From the NCBI RefSeq assembly GCF_003130795.1, contig NZ_CP029353.1:62001-126000 (forward strand): a stretch of 64,000 nucleotides of DNA, written 5' to 3'. Below, in pieces: positions 52,950-62,220 of this stretch. The position numbers and the translations under genes are program-made. The stretch's first letter is position 1. Every line of letters begins with the position of its first letter. The stretch comes from Azospirillum thermophilum. Its GTDB lineage: Bacteria; Pseudomonadota; Alphaproteobacteria; Azospirillales; Azospirillaceae. Under the pieces are notes generated by a model, which did no database searches, had not been told where the DNA came from, and was given only the letters and a program-made list of their open reading frames with translations.

Positions 52950-53156
52950 GTGACCGAACCTCTAAAGCTCTCACAGGATACGGACCTCTCCGTCGTAATG
53001 CCCAGGCTTGGGAGGTTGACGGGCTTCGATCTCGCAAGGCTCTGGGGGGCCAGTCACTTGGCCCTATCGCGCGAGACAGACCCCGCCGAAGCCGACCAAC
53101 TGTCCAGGGGGCTTGATGCCATACGGAAGGCCATTGAACAGCGCCTCCCTCCATAA
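52950..53156 (+). CDS. Small hypothetical protein
   Basis: GTG at 52950 follows GGAGTAGGAG and gives 68 residues, TEPLKLSQDTDLSVVMPRLG then DPAEADQLSRGLDAIRKAIE. No family is recognised. It could be an intact small gene among mobile-element debris. Confidence 0.4.
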   Translation: MTEPLKLSQDTDLSVVMPRLGRLTGFDLARLWGASHLALSRETDPAEADQLSRGLDAIRKAIEQRLPP

Positions 53157-53327
53157 TCGGTTGCAGGCTTTCCCGTTCCGACGGCCCTTGGGACTCCGGC
53201 AAGTTGGAGCGAAAATCCGAGAGGGCATGACCGTCGCCGCCGGATCGTGCTTCGCCCGTCCCCACCACCGCCTCCGGAATGCGGAGCGCAGCACCCGGCT
53301 CCGCTCCGCACTACAGGCGAGGAACAA

Positions 53328-53519
53328 CTACTCGCCTTCCATTCGGCGGGCCGCCAGCGCGGCCAAGTCGCTTTCCAGCATCGCATGAAAGCGCCGAAGA
53401 ACGGCCCGGCGCTGTGGCTGCACGTCAGCCTCGATGATGGCCCTCGCGATCATCGGCAGCATCGCCCGAGCGTCGTCTTCTGGCATGGTCCATCCACACA
53501 GCGGCTTCACGGCTTCCAC
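53328..53519 (-). CDS. Small hypothetical protein, second in a two-gene unit
   Basis: A 63-residue frame from GTG 53519, one base after the stop of the gene at 53521. The sequence is helical (MPEDDARAMLPMIARAIIEA, AVLRRFHAMLESDLAALAAR). No family is recognised. The one-base spacing argues for coupling with its upstream neighbour. Confidence 0.45.
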   Translation of the reverse strand: MEAVKPLCGWTMPEDDARAMLPMIARAIIEADVQPQRRAVLRRFHAMLESDLAALAARRMEGE

Positions 53520-53520
53520 C

Positions 53521-53934
53521 TCACTGCTGCAAGGAAGGAAAGCCTCCTCCGTGAGGAGGCTGCCGGTTGCGCATGGCTTGGATGGGGCTTGGTCGTCTCC
53601 TCAATTGCTCGGCAACTGGAGCAATGACCGAAAGCACGTCGTCCCGTGACAGGCCGTCCCTGCGCAGAATGGCTTGACCGACGGGATCGTTCAGAAGGTC
53701 GAGGACGCGGGAAAGCCACGTCATCGCTGTGTCCTCCTCGTGTTCTAATTGCAGTCTGCTTCCGAGTGTCTGCCAGAAGACCGGTTCGGTCTCCGCCAGC
53801 AGCGGGCCGAGATGGGTAAGCCTTGAGCCGGTTTCAACCTTCTCGCCTGCGCGAAAGCGGTAGAGGACTGCAGGAGGGCGTTTTTCTCCCATCGTCCCAT
53901 TGAACCGCGCCCCAGTGTGTCGTTTCACGGCCAT
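53521..53934 (-). CDS. Hypothetical protein, first in a two-gene unit
   Basis: ATG 53934 (codon 7 of the longest frame) gives 137 residues. It contains KRPPAVLYRFRAGEKVETGS, TEPVFWQTLGSRLQLEHEED and AMTWLSRVLDLLNDPVGQAI, with a basic, less ordered end. It is not similar to any family I know, but charge pattern and coupling to 53328-53519 make it a plausible gene. Confidence 0.45.
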   Translation of the reverse strand: MAVKRHTGARFNGTMGEKRPPAVLYRFRAGEKVETGSRLTHLGPLLAETEPVFWQTLGSRLQLEHEEDTAMTWLSRVLDLLNDPVGQAILRRDGLSRDDVLSVIAPVAEQLRRRPSPIQAMRNRQPPHGGGFPSLQQ

Positions 53935-53962
53935 GCCCACGCTGTTCCTCACGAGTGGGTCT

Positions 53963-54145
53963 GATGTGGTGGTCCCCGTTTCCCGGACAGTCGGCTAGGC
54001 TTGGTTCGCCCAGGATGAGGAACGGACCCGATGACGGGGAAACGGAAGCGGGATTCGGCGGAGTTCAAGGCGAAGATGGCGCTGGAGGCGATCTGGGGCG
54101 AGCTGACGGTGTCGCAACTGGTCGCCAAGCCCGGCGTCCGTCATC
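53963..54145 (+). mobile_element. IS3-family left end and orfA fragment
   Basis: TGGTCCCCGTTTCCCGGACAG near 53970 resembles an IS3-group terminal repeat. From ATG 54031 the start of OrfA is clear (TGKRKRDSAEFKAKMALEAI, GELTVSQLVAK). At about 54145 the sequence passes into a different transposase, so only the first 40 residues of orfA survive. Confidence 0.65.
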
Positions 54146-54784
54146 TCACCGTGATCACCCGCCTGCACCGCGATGCCGAGCGGTACGAGCCGGCACCGGC
54201 ACGCACCGCGCGGGCCATGGGGCGACGTGGGTGAAGGGGCGCGGCTGCCCACGCTGAACGAGCGGCTGGCCGATCCGGCGACCGTGTGGCAACGGGCAAC
54301 GAAGCGGCGTTGCTACGGCAAAACGGAGCGCCGCCTCGACCTCGACTCGGGCACGGTGCTCCGGCACCGCCTCGGTCGTCAGCTGGCGATCCGTTGGGCG
54401 CTGGTGTGCCGGCGACGGCGAGAAACCGCCGCAGGCGTTTTTGAGCACCGATCCCGTCGCCGACCCGGTGGCGATCCTCGGCTGGTTCGTCCAAAGGTGG
54501 CGGGTCGAGGTGACGCTGTCCGAAGTCCGTCGCCACCTCGGGGCGAGACACAGCGGCAATGGTCCGACCTGGCGATCCTGCGCACCACGCCGGCCCTGCT
54601 CGGCCTGTTCTCGCTCGTCACGCTGTGGGCGGACCGGCTCGCCGCCGACCGGACGGCGTGCGCTGGTATAGCAAGGCCGAGCCCACCTTCCGTCATACGC
54701 TCGCCTTGGTTCGCCGCAAGCAGTGCACCGAACCGACTTTCGCAACGTCAAGGCAGAACCGCGACAACGCCGAAATCCCGAACA
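54142..54784 (+). pseudogene. DDE transposase remnant, interrupted by IS66
   Basis: Pieces in several frames align to one DDE transposase (IS701-like group): TRLHRDAERYEPAPARTARA, LADPATVWQRAT, WYSKAEPTF, PVADPVAILGWFVQRWRVEV, GETQRQWSDLAILRTTPALL, then EPTFATSRQNRDNAEIPN. At least two frameshifts are present. The frame is cut at 54784 by IS66 and its last 17 codons are found beyond the element (60743-60794: NKLLDRLIHVAGRTP and stop). Confidence 0.75.
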
Positions 54785-54865
54785 GTAAGCGGTGTTCTGG
54801 CCCCACCTTCCGGCGGCATCAGGGCGGAGCGAGTCTCCCGGATCGAATGATTGGGAGAACGGTTT

Positions 54866-55276
54866 GTGTCTACGCTCGACCTTACGCTTGACCCGGAGCC
54901 CGTGCGGGTGCGCCGCATGGAGGTGATCACGGGCGATGTGGGCCGCCGGATCTGGTCGCCGGAGGAGAAGGCGCGGATCCTGGCCGAGGCGGCGGTGCCC
55001 GGGGCTGTGGTCTCCGAAGTGGCCCGGCGTCATGGACTCCGGCCCCAGCAGGTGTTCGGTTGGCGCCGGGAAGCCCGCGCCGCCGGCCGCTTCCAGGAGG
55101 AGAGCATAGTGTTCGCGCCGGTGGTGCTGGACAGCACGCCGTCCTCCGCCACGCCGATGCCGAAGGAGCCGCCCGTTATTGAGGTGCAGATCGGCGATAT
55201 GGTGGTGCGCGTGCCCGCCGGCATGGACAGCGCCACCGTCAAGGCGGTGCTGCGCGCCGTGAGGGCGACGCGGTGA
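54866..55276 (+). CDS. tnpA: IS66 TnpA
   Basis: A 136-residue accessory transposition protein from GTG 54866 (GGGAGA upstream). The HTH reads WSPEEKARILAEAAVPGAVV then EVARRHGLRPQQVFGWRREA, and the C-terminal strand IEVQIGDMVVRVPAGMDSAT is typical. The stop overlaps the start of tnpB by four bases. Confidence 0.92.
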   Translation: MSTLDLTLDPEPVRVRRMEVITGDVGRRIWSPEEKARILAEAAVPGAVVSEVARRHGLRPQQVFGWRREARAAGRFQEESIVFAPVVLDSTPSSATPMPKEPPVIEVQIGDMVVRVPAGMDSATVKAVLRAVRATR

Positions 55277-55626
55277 TTGGCCTCGAGGGCGCGGTGCGGG
55301 TGCTGGTCGCCGCCAAGCCGATCGATTTCCGCAAGGGCATGGACGGACTGGCCGCCCTGGTGCAGCAGCAACTGGGAGCCGATCCCTTCAGCGGGGTCGT
55401 CTACGTCTTCCGCGCCAAGCGAGCGGACCGGGTGAAACTCTTGCACTGGGACGGCACCGGCCTGGTCCTCATCTCGAAGAAATTGGAAGCCGGCCAGTTC
55501 CGCTGGCCGGCGATCCGCGACGGCGTGATCCGCCTGACCCCGGCCCAGCTCTCGGCGCTCGTTGAAGGTTTGGACTGGACCCGGGTGCGCGGTGTGCGGG
55601 TGCCCCGGCCGACCACGGCCGGCTGA
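55273..55626 (+). CDS. tnpB: IS66 TnpB
   Basis: A 117-residue IS66 Orf2 protein beginning at GTG 55273. Diagnostic segments are VAAKPIDFRKGMDGLAALVQ, DPFSGVVYVFRAKRADRVKL and HWDGTGLVLISKKLEAGQF. It is needed for transposition of this family, though its biochemical role is unclear. Intact. Confidence 0.95.
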   Translation: MIGLEGAVRVLVAAKPIDFRKGMDGLAALVQQQLGADPFSGVVYVFRAKRADRVKLLHWDGTGLVLISKKLEAGQFRWPAIRDGVIRLTPAQLSALVEGLDWTRVRGVRVPRPTTAG

Positions 55627-55684
55627 GCTGCGACACAGCGACTCGGCTACCGCTTTGGGGGCGAAGACTGCGAGTGGCGCCGCT

Positions 55685-57061
55685 ATGCTGGTGGCCGTGA
55701 CGACCGCGCCCGACCTCCTGCCCAGCGATCCCAACGAGCTGCGCGCCCTGCTGCTGGCCGAACGTGCCCGGCATGCCGCGGAGCTGAGCGCGGCCCGCTC
55801 GCGAGCTGAGGAGGAAATCGCCCGGCTGCGCCAGATCATCCGGGAGCTGCAGCGCCATCGCTTCGGCCGCCGGGCCGAGCGTCTTGATCCGGACCAGCTG
55901 GCCTTGGCGCTGGAGGACCTGGAGCAGACGCTGGCCGCCAAAGAAGCCGAGCCCGCTGGCTCCGCGGCGAGCAAGCCGGCACCGTCGCCGGCACGGCGCA
56001 CGGTGAACCGCGGCAACCTGCCGGCCGATCTGCCGCGCGAGGAGATCCTCATCGACGTCGCCGACAAGACCTGCCGGTGCTGTGGCGGCGCGCTGCATCC
56101 CATCGGCGAGGATGTCTCACAGCGCCTGGACCTCGTCCCGGCCCGCTTCCGGGTGCTGGTGACCCGCCGGCCCAAGTACGCCTGCCGCCGCTGCGAAGAG
56201 GGCGTCGTGCAGGCCGCGGCGCCGGCGCGCATCGTGGACGCCGGCATCCCCACCGAGGCGCTGATCGCCCACGTGCTGGTGTCCAAGTACGCCGATCACC
56301 TGCCGCTCTACCGCCAAGCCCAGATCTATGCGCGCCAGGGCGTCGATCTGGACCGTTCCACCCTGGCCGACTGGGTCGGACGGGCGGCTTGGTACCTGCG
56401 GCCCCTGCACGAGCGGCTGCTGGCCAACCTGAAAGCCTCGGGCAAGCTGTTCGCCGACGAGACGACGGCGCCGGTGCTCGATCCCGGACGGGGCAGCACC
56501 AAGACCAGCCAGCTCTGGGCGTACGCGCGCGATGATCGCCCCTGGGGTGGACCGGAGCCGCCGGCGGTGGCCTACGTCTATGCCCCGGATCGCAAGGCGG
56601 AACGCCCGGTGGCGCACCTGCGGGGATTCACCGGCGTGCTCCAGGTTGACGGCTATGCCGGGTATCGCAAGCTGTCCGAGGCCGGGGCTGTGCGCCTCGC
56701 GTTCTGCTGGTCGCATGTCCGCAGGGGTTTCTACGATCTCCAGACCGGCGGCTCGGCGCCGATCGCCAGCGAAGCCCTGCTGCGCATCGCCAAGCTGTAC
56801 GCGGTGGAGGCGGAGATCCGCGGCCGTGACGCCGAGGCGCGCCGCCGGGAGCGGCAGGCCCGCACGGCGCCGCTGGTTGCCGAGCTGAAGACGTGGCTGG
56901 AGAAGCAACTCGCGGCGGTGTCGCGCAAATCGACGCTGGCCGAGGCGATCCGCTACGCACTCAGCCGCTGGGAGGGGCTGACGCTGTTCCTCGACGACGG
57001 CCGGGTGGAGATCGATAGCAACAGCGTGGAGCGCTGCATCCGCCCGCTGGCCCTGACGCGC
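55685..57061 (+). pseudogene. tnpC: IS66 transposase TnpC, 5' part, interrupted
   Basis: From ATG 55685 the protein has the coiled N-terminus, the CRCCGG and CRRCEEG zinc-binding pairs, a basic region (RRPKYA) and the DDE core including FADETTAPVLDPG and LQVDGYAGYRKL, followed by a C-terminal RWEGLTLFLDDGRVEIDSN. The frame is intact as far as RPLALTR at 57061, then enters the RIT left repeat and stops at 57145. The missing end is at 60523-60729. Confidence 0.92.
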
Positions 57062-57182
57062 AACTATGCGCAGCCGATGATTATGTGCAGGTCGCCGGCG
57101 GAACTGATTGCAGGGTACGCCGGGACCGGAGTCTGCTGCGCATAATCCTCGCGTTCTCCTGGAGGTTCTTCCCTCCCAGGAG

Positions 57183-58434
57183 ATGATCATGGATGACGAC
57201 GCCGTCCTGCACCCGCAGACGCGAGCCATGTTGACGGCAGCGTACTTGAGCCGTTCATCGCGGACTACCGCACCCACCTGCGCCAAGGGCGCTACGCGCG
57301 CAACACCCGACGCGTCTATCTGTGCTGCATCGCGCATTTCGCCCGCTGGCTCGGGGCCGAGCGGATCGAACTGAACGCCATCACCGAAGAAACCGGCGAG
57401 CGCTTCGTTGCCGATCACTTGCCGCGGTGCGAATGCCCGCCGCCGGTCCGGCGGACACCCCACGAGATCAAAGCCGCCCTCGCTCATCTGCATCGCATCC
57501 TCCAGGCGAGTGGAGCCGTTCCGGCCGGTCATTCCCCGGCCACATTGAGGCCGAGCTTGCAGCGTTCGACCGTTACATGGATGCGCTCTGCGGCCTGGCC
57601 GCCAGCACGCGCCGGCAGCGAGTCCAGATCCTCGCCCGTTTCCTGGTATCCCGGTTCGGCTCCGCCCCGGTCGATCTGAAGGCTGTCAGCGTGAGCGACA
57701 TCCGTCGGTTCGTGTTGGAGAGCGACAAAGCCCGCAGCACCGGGACCGTCAATGTGATCGCGGGGGCGCTGCGCTGCTACCTGCGGTGCCGGACGCTGGC
57801 CGGGCAAGAGGTCGGAGCGTTGGCCGCGGCGATTCCCCGTGCCGCGAACTGGCGGCTCGCCGCGCTGCCGGACGTGTTCTCCCAAGCCGAGATCGACCAA
57901 CTCCTCGCATCCTGCGGCAACGGCGTCCCATCGGGCAAGCGCGCCTATGCCATGCTCCGTTGCCTGATCGACCTCGGGCTACGGAGCAGCGAAGTCGCCC
58001 GACTTCGCCTCGACGATATCGACTGGCAGGCGGGGACGCTGCGGGTGGCCAAGGGCAAGTCCCGCCGGGCCGACGTTCTCCCACTGCCGCCGGCGACCGG
58101 CCATGCCATCGCCGACTACCTGCAGGCCGAACGGCCGCAGACGACCAACCGGGCCGTGTTCGTGCGCCACGTCGCCCCGTTCGACGAACCGATCAAGGCG
58201 AACGCCGTGCGCAACGCCGTCATCGCGGCCTACCGCCGATGCGGCTGGACAGCATCGCGCACCCATGTCCTTCGCCACAGCATGGCGAGCCGGCTCCTGC
58301 ATCGGGGAACGCCGCTCAAGGAAATTGCCGACCTCCTGCGGCACCGAAGCCTCGACACGGTGGCGATCTACGCCAAGGTGGACTTGGTGCGGTTGGCCGC
58401 GGTGGCCCTGCCCTGGCCGGGGAGGGCACCATGA
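57183..58434 (+). pseudogene. RIT first tyrosine recombinase, two frameshifts
   Basis: Starting at ATG 57183 the frame reads DDDAVLHPQTRAMLTAAYL, then shifts near 57240 to EPFIADYRTHLRQGRYARNT and VYLCCIAHFARWLGAERIEL. It shifts again near 57530-57540 to HIEAELAAFDRYMDALCGLA and stays intact to 58434. The catalytic half is complete: LGLRSSEVARL, KGKSRRAD, HVLRHSMASRLL and LLRHRSLDTVAIYAK. The restored length would be about 415 residues. The stop overlaps the next start (ATGA). Confidence 0.8.
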
Positions 58435-59387
58435 CCGCGTCCATGCAGTCCCTGGTCCAGGAATATTTGGATGAGCGTCGGCGCCTTGGATACGCGCTCT
58501 CCGTGCCCGGAACGCAGTTGATGGCGTTCGCCCGGTTCGCCGACCGGTCCGGCCATCGCGGCCCCTTGACCGCCGACCTCGTTCTTGCCTGGGCGCGGGG
58601 CGAGGCGACGCGCGCCACCCCGATCACCTGGGCCAGACGCCTGGAGATCGTCCGGCCATTCGCTCAGCATCGAGCCCGGATCGAACCCGGCACGGAGGTG
58701 CCGGATGCCGATGTCTTCGGCCGCGGGCACCGCAGGCTTGCCCCGCATATCTACACCGACGCGGAGATCGTGGACCTGCTGGCCGCAGCCCGCCGTCTGC
58801 CCCCGGAAGGAATGCTGCGGCCGACCACCTACGAAACCCTCTTCGGACTGATCGCCGCCACGGGGCTGCGGCTGTCCGAGGCGCTGCACCTGTGCTGTTC
58901 CGACCTGGACCTCGGCCAAGGCCACCTGACGGTACGTCGGACCAAGTTCTGCAAGTCCCGGCTGGTGCCCCTGCACCCGTCCACCATGGACGCCCTGACC
59001 CAATACCTGGCGGTGCGGCAACGCCACGTCCCGCCGGTTCCGGAAGCTCCCTTGTTCGTGTCGCTGTCCGGCAACGGCTTGCCCACAAGTACGGTTCACC
59101 ACGTCTTCATGCGCATCCGTGCCGACCTGGGGTGGATCGCACGGGGTGGTCACCCCGTACCGCGCATCCACGATCTCCGGCACACCTTCATCTGCCGCCG
59201 GGTGATGCTGTGGCACGAGCACGGGACGGACATCGACAACGCCATGCTGGCGCTTTCGACGTACGTTGGGCACGTCAAGGTGTCCGACACCTACTGGTAT
59301 CTCAGCGGGGTTCCGGAGCTGATGGGCATCGCCGGGCAGCGCTTCGAGCGGTTCGCCTCGCCACCCGGGGGGGCCCACCATGGCTGA
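58431..59387 (+). CDS. RIT second tyrosine recombinase
   Basis: A 318-residue recombinase from ATG 58431, overlapping the previous stop by four bases. The N-terminal core-binding domain (QSLVQEYLDERRRLGYALSV) leads to the catalytic domain with Arg in TGLRLSEALHL, Lys in RTKFCKSRLVPL, HDLRHTFICRR, and the GH/Y pair in TYVGHVKVSDTYWYL. It is the only one of the three that is intact. Its end overlaps the third gene by eight bases. Confidence 0.92.
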   Translation: MTASMQSLVQEYLDERRRLGYALSVPGTQLMAFARFADRSGHRGPLTADLVLAWARGEATRATPITWARRLEIVRPFAQHRARIEPGTEVPDADVFGRGHRRLAPHIYTDAEIVDLLAAARRLPPEGMLRPTTYETLFGLIAATGLRLSEALHLCCSDLDLGQGHLTVRRTKFCKSRLVPLHPSTMDALTQYLAVRQRHVPPVPEAPLFVSLSGNGLPTSTVHHVFMRIRADLGWIARGGHPVPRIHDLRHTFICRRVMLWHEHGTDIDNAMLALSTYVGHVKVSDTYWYLSGVPELMGIAGQRFERFASPPGGAHHG

Positions 59388-60398
59388 GTCCGCACCGGCC
59401 CCGTCATTCGCGACGCTTCTCCAGCGCTTCTTCACCGAGCATCTCGTGCATCACCGCGCCGTCAGCCCGCGAACGGTGGCTGCTTACCGTGACACGTTCC
59501 GATTGCTGCTTCGGTTCGCCGAGACGCGGCTCGGCAAGACCCGACGGCGATCACCCTGGCCGAACTCAACGACACGCTGATCCTGGCCTTCCTAGACGAC
59601 CTGGAGGAAAATCGCGGCAACGGATCGCGCAGCCGCAACGCCCGCTTGGCCGCCATCCGAAGCTTCCTCAAGTACGCTGCCCACCATGACCTGTCCGCCC
59701 TGGCGGTCATCGAGCGGGTCCTGGCGGTGCCCATGAAACGCTTCGACCGCCCGATGCTCGGCTTCCTGTCCCGCGACGAGATGCAGGCCATCCTGGCCGC
59801 TCCCGACACGCGAAGCTGGGTCGGCCAGCGGGACCAGGTTCTGTTCACCGTGCTCTACAACACCGGAGCGCGGGTGTCGGAGGTGCTGGCCGTGCGCGTC
59901 GGGGACGTTGTGCTGGACGGCTCGCTTTGCGTTCACTTTCACCAGGGCAAGGGGCGCAAGCGGCGCACGGTTCCCTTGTGGCGATCGACCGCCACCCTGG
60001 TCCGCACCTGGACAGGCCGGCTGGGCGCCGTGGCGGCGAGCGCACCGCTGTTCCCGAACCGGGGCGGGACCGCGATGACCCGCTCGAACGTGACCCAACG
60101 CCTTGCGACGTACGTCGGAGCGGCGGGCAAGACCATGCCGTCGTTGCTGGACCAAGCCCGCTCGATCACGCCGCACACGATCCGCCACACCACCGCCATG
60201 CACCTGTTGCAGTCCGGAATCGACATCACCGTGATCGCGCTGTGGCTGGGCCATGAAAGCCCGGCGACCACGCACATGTACATTGAGGCCGACCTGTCGA
60301 TGAAGGAGCGCGCCCTCGACCGACTGCAATCGCCGAACACCGACGGGCCGAGGTATCGGCCGCCCGACCAGCTGATGCAGTTTCTCCAGAACCTCTGA
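59380..60398 (+). pseudogene. RIT third tyrosine recombinase, one frameshift
   Basis: From ATG 59380 the first frame gives FATLLQRFFTEHLVHHRAVS and goes out of frame near 59535-59545. The correct continuation is ITLAELNDTLILAFLDDLEE and RNARLAAIRSFLKYAAHHDL, then an intact catalytic domain: NTGARVSEVLAV, HQGKGRKRRTVPL, TPHTIRHTTAMHLL and LWLGHESPATTHMYI. Adding or removing one base would give about 339 residues. Confidence 0.85.
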
Positions 60399-60522
60399 TT
60401 ATGCGCAGTCCGGCAGACTGAGAAATGCTGGCGGAGGCGGAAAACTCCGCAGTGCCGCCAGCGACCTGCGCATAATCATCGGCTGCGCATAGTTACGGTT
60501 ATGCAAATGTATCCATAAGCGT

Positions 60523-60729
60523 AAGAATGCACTGTTCGCCGGCAGTGACGGCGGCGGCGAGCACTGGGCGACGATCGCCTCGCTGGTGGAAACCTGCAAG
60601 CTCAACGGCGTCGATCCGCAGGCGTGGTTCGCCGACGTGCTGACCAAGCTCGCCGGCGGCCACCCGATCACCAAGCTCGATGAACTCCTGCCCTGGGGCC
60701 ATGCCCGGCAGGAACCCGCCGTGGCCTGA
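60523..60729 (+). pseudogene. tnpC: IS66 TnpC, 3' part
   Basis: The frame resumes as KNALFAGSDGGGEHWATIAS and VDPQAWFADVLTKLAGGHPI, ending TKLDELLPW...AVA with TGA at 60727-60729. This is the standard C-terminus of IS66 transposases and joins directly to RPLALTR at 57061 once the RIT element is removed. Confidence 0.92.
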
Positions 60730-60742
60730 GAACACCGCTTAC

Positions 60743-60794
60743 CCCGAACAAGCTCTTGGATCGGCTCATTCACGTCGCCGGCCGAACGCCCTAA
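60743..60794 (+). pseudogene. 3' end of the DDE transposase cut by IS66
   Basis: After the second copy of CCCGAACA the frame NKLLDRLIHVAGRTP ends at TAA 60792-60794. It continues the remnant at 54142-54784 when IS66 is excised. Confidence 0.7.
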
Positions 60795-60844
60795 ACGTGC
60801 AAAGACCAGATAAGGTGCAACGGCACAGACCAGCATGTCGCCTA

Positions 60845-61684
60845 GGGTCCGGACTCATAACCAGTATGCGACGGTTGCCACGATGTGGACGGCGGCCATG
60901 AAGTTGGTGGCGGACCGGTCGTAACGGGTGGCGATGCGCCGGAAATCCTTGAGGCGTCCGAACATGCGCTCGATGACGTTGCGGTTCCGGTAGAGGTAGG
61001 GAGAGAAGCAGTTTTTCCAGCGCTTGTTGGCGCGTGGCGGAATGTTGGGCGCGGCCCCGGCCTCTTCGATCTTCCGGCGAACAGCGGCACTGTCGTAGCC
61101 CTTGTCGCCGTGCAGGAGATCGGTGGCGGGCATCCGGTCGAGCAGACGATCGGCGGCGGTGCAGTCGGCAACCTGACCACCGGTCAACAGGAAGGCGAGC
61201 GGCCGACCGCGCGGATCGCTCAGGGCGTGGATTTTGGTGGTTCGCCCGCCACGGGACCGGCCGATGGCCTGGGCACGCTCCCCCCTTTGCCGCCGCTTGC
61301 CGAACGATGGGCGCGCACCGCCGTGGAGTCGATCATCACCTGGGCCGGTGGGCCACCCGCCGCTGCCAACGCATGGAAGATGTCCTCCCACACGCCCTTG
61401 GCCGCCCAGCGGACGAAGCGGTTGTAGAGCGTCTTGCGGGGGCCGTAGACCGGTGGAGCATCCGCCCAGCGCCCGCCCGACTTCAGCACATGGACGATCC
61501 CGCTGATCACACGGCGATCATCCACGCGCGGCTTGCCTCGGGTGTCGCGCGGAAGGTGCGGCTCAAGCCGCTCAAACTGCTCCACCGTCAACCAGAACTG
61601 ACCGTCGCTCATCACAAAGCCCCTTTCCAGGGCGTTGAATCATAACGGTGCCCTGCAGGAAAGGCTCTTTATGGGTCCGGACCC
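60845..61684 (-). mobile_element. IS5/IS427-type insertion sequence
   Basis: The ends GGGTCCGGACTCATAA (60845) and TTATGGGTCCGGACCC (to 61684) are near-perfect 16-bp inverted repeats, flanked by TA on both sides (60843-60844 and 61685-61686), the usual 2-bp duplication. The 840-bp element appears complete and encodes one transposase in two overlapping frames. Confidence 0.9.
60855..61615 (-). CDS. IS5-family transposase, two overlapping frames
   Basis: Frame 1 (61615 to 61220) gives SDGQFWLTVEQFERLEPHLP, GRWADAPPVYGPRKTLYNRF and VMIDSTAVRAHRSASGGKGG. Frame 2 (61391 to 60855) carries the rest of the DDE domain: GGRTTKIHALSDPRGRPLAF, LLHGDKGYDSAAVRRKIEEA, and NVIERMFGRLKDFRRIATRY. The switch occurs at an AAAGGGGGG run (complement of 61280-61288), a known type of programmed -1 frameshift site in this group. 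So this is probably functional rather than broken. Confidence 0.88.
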
Positions 61685-61845
61685 TAAAGCGGTATGGCGT
61701 TCGTTTTATCGATCTCATGTAGCCAATCAGCGATTCAATTTGTTCATTCACCTATCAAGCAAGGTAAGCCTATAAGCCTCCAATTGGGGATTAGGGACAA
61801 ATCCGCCTTATCCCTTGGAGTTTTGTCGCGCTTGGAGTTCAGGCA

Positions 61846-62220
61846 ATGGTCGTGCATGACCAACACATTCTTATCGTTGATGATGAAGCTATGGTGTTGA
61901 TGAGCTTGGCGGATGTGTTGAGAAGCGCCGGGTACAGAGTCTCCATGGCTCACGACGGCCTTGAGGCTTGGGCTGTTTATCAGAACGAGTCTGTGGACTT
62001 GCTTATTACCGATATGCAGATGCCACATATGGGCGGCTACGATCTAATCCAGAGCGTCCGCGCGATCCGTCCTGACCAGCCAGTTATCGCCATGACGGCG
62101 TACTGCAACATGCTGCCCAGGGAGGAACCGGGCCGTTTGGCGATCCTCTGGAAGCCTTTCTCGTCCGCCAAGCTTTTTACTTTCGTTGGCAATCTGCTGA
62201 ACGTCCAAAGTGCGGCCTAG
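61846..62220 (+). CDS. Single-domain response regulator
   Basis: A 124-residue receiver: HILIVDDEAMVLMSLADVLR, acceptor Asp in DLLITDMQMPHMGGYDLI, Thr in AMTAYC and Lys in ILWKPFSS. No output domain. GC is noticeably lower than in the surrounding genes, suggesting transfer from another background. It lies directly after the IS element and has no kinase partner nearby. Confidence 0.9.
   Translation: MVVHDQHILIVDDEAMVLMSLADVLRSAGYRVSMAHDGLEAWAVYQNESVDLLITDMQMPHMGGYDLIQSVRAIRPDQPVIAMTAYCNMLPREEPGRLAILWKPFSSAKLFTFVGNLLNVQSAA

Larger units (their letters stand above)
57062..60494 (+). mobile_element. Recombinase-in-trio (RIT) element
   Basis: Terminal inverted repeats of 45 bases (57062-57106 and 60450-60494) match at 42 positions; both read AACTATGCGCAGCCGATGAT from the outside. 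They enclose three consecutive tyrosine-recombinase genes, the definition of RIT elements. At each end the motif GATTATGYGCA occurs as a facing pair (57079-57089 with 57137-57147; 60397-60407 with 60467-60477), likely recombinase binding sites. About 28 further bases (60495-60522) separate the right repeat from resumed tnpC, so the exact right boundary is uncertain. Two of the three genes are frameshifted. Confidence 0.88.
54785..60742 (+). mobile_element. IS66-family element carrying a RIT insertion
   Basis: The left end GTAAGCGGTGTTCTGG (54785) and right end GAGAACACCGCTTAC (to 60742) are inverted repeats of the IS66 type. The flanking 8 bases are identical, CCCGAACA at 54777-54784 and 60743-60750, the target duplication expected for this family. 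Inside are tnpA, tnpB and tnpC in the normal order, with tnpC cut by the RIT element at 57062-60494. Confidence 0.92.

Noticed and set aside
60845..61684. IS5 transposase in two frames as a broken gene
   Set aside because: The switch sits on an A3G6 run typical of programmed frameshifting in this group, and both ends and the TA duplication are intact.
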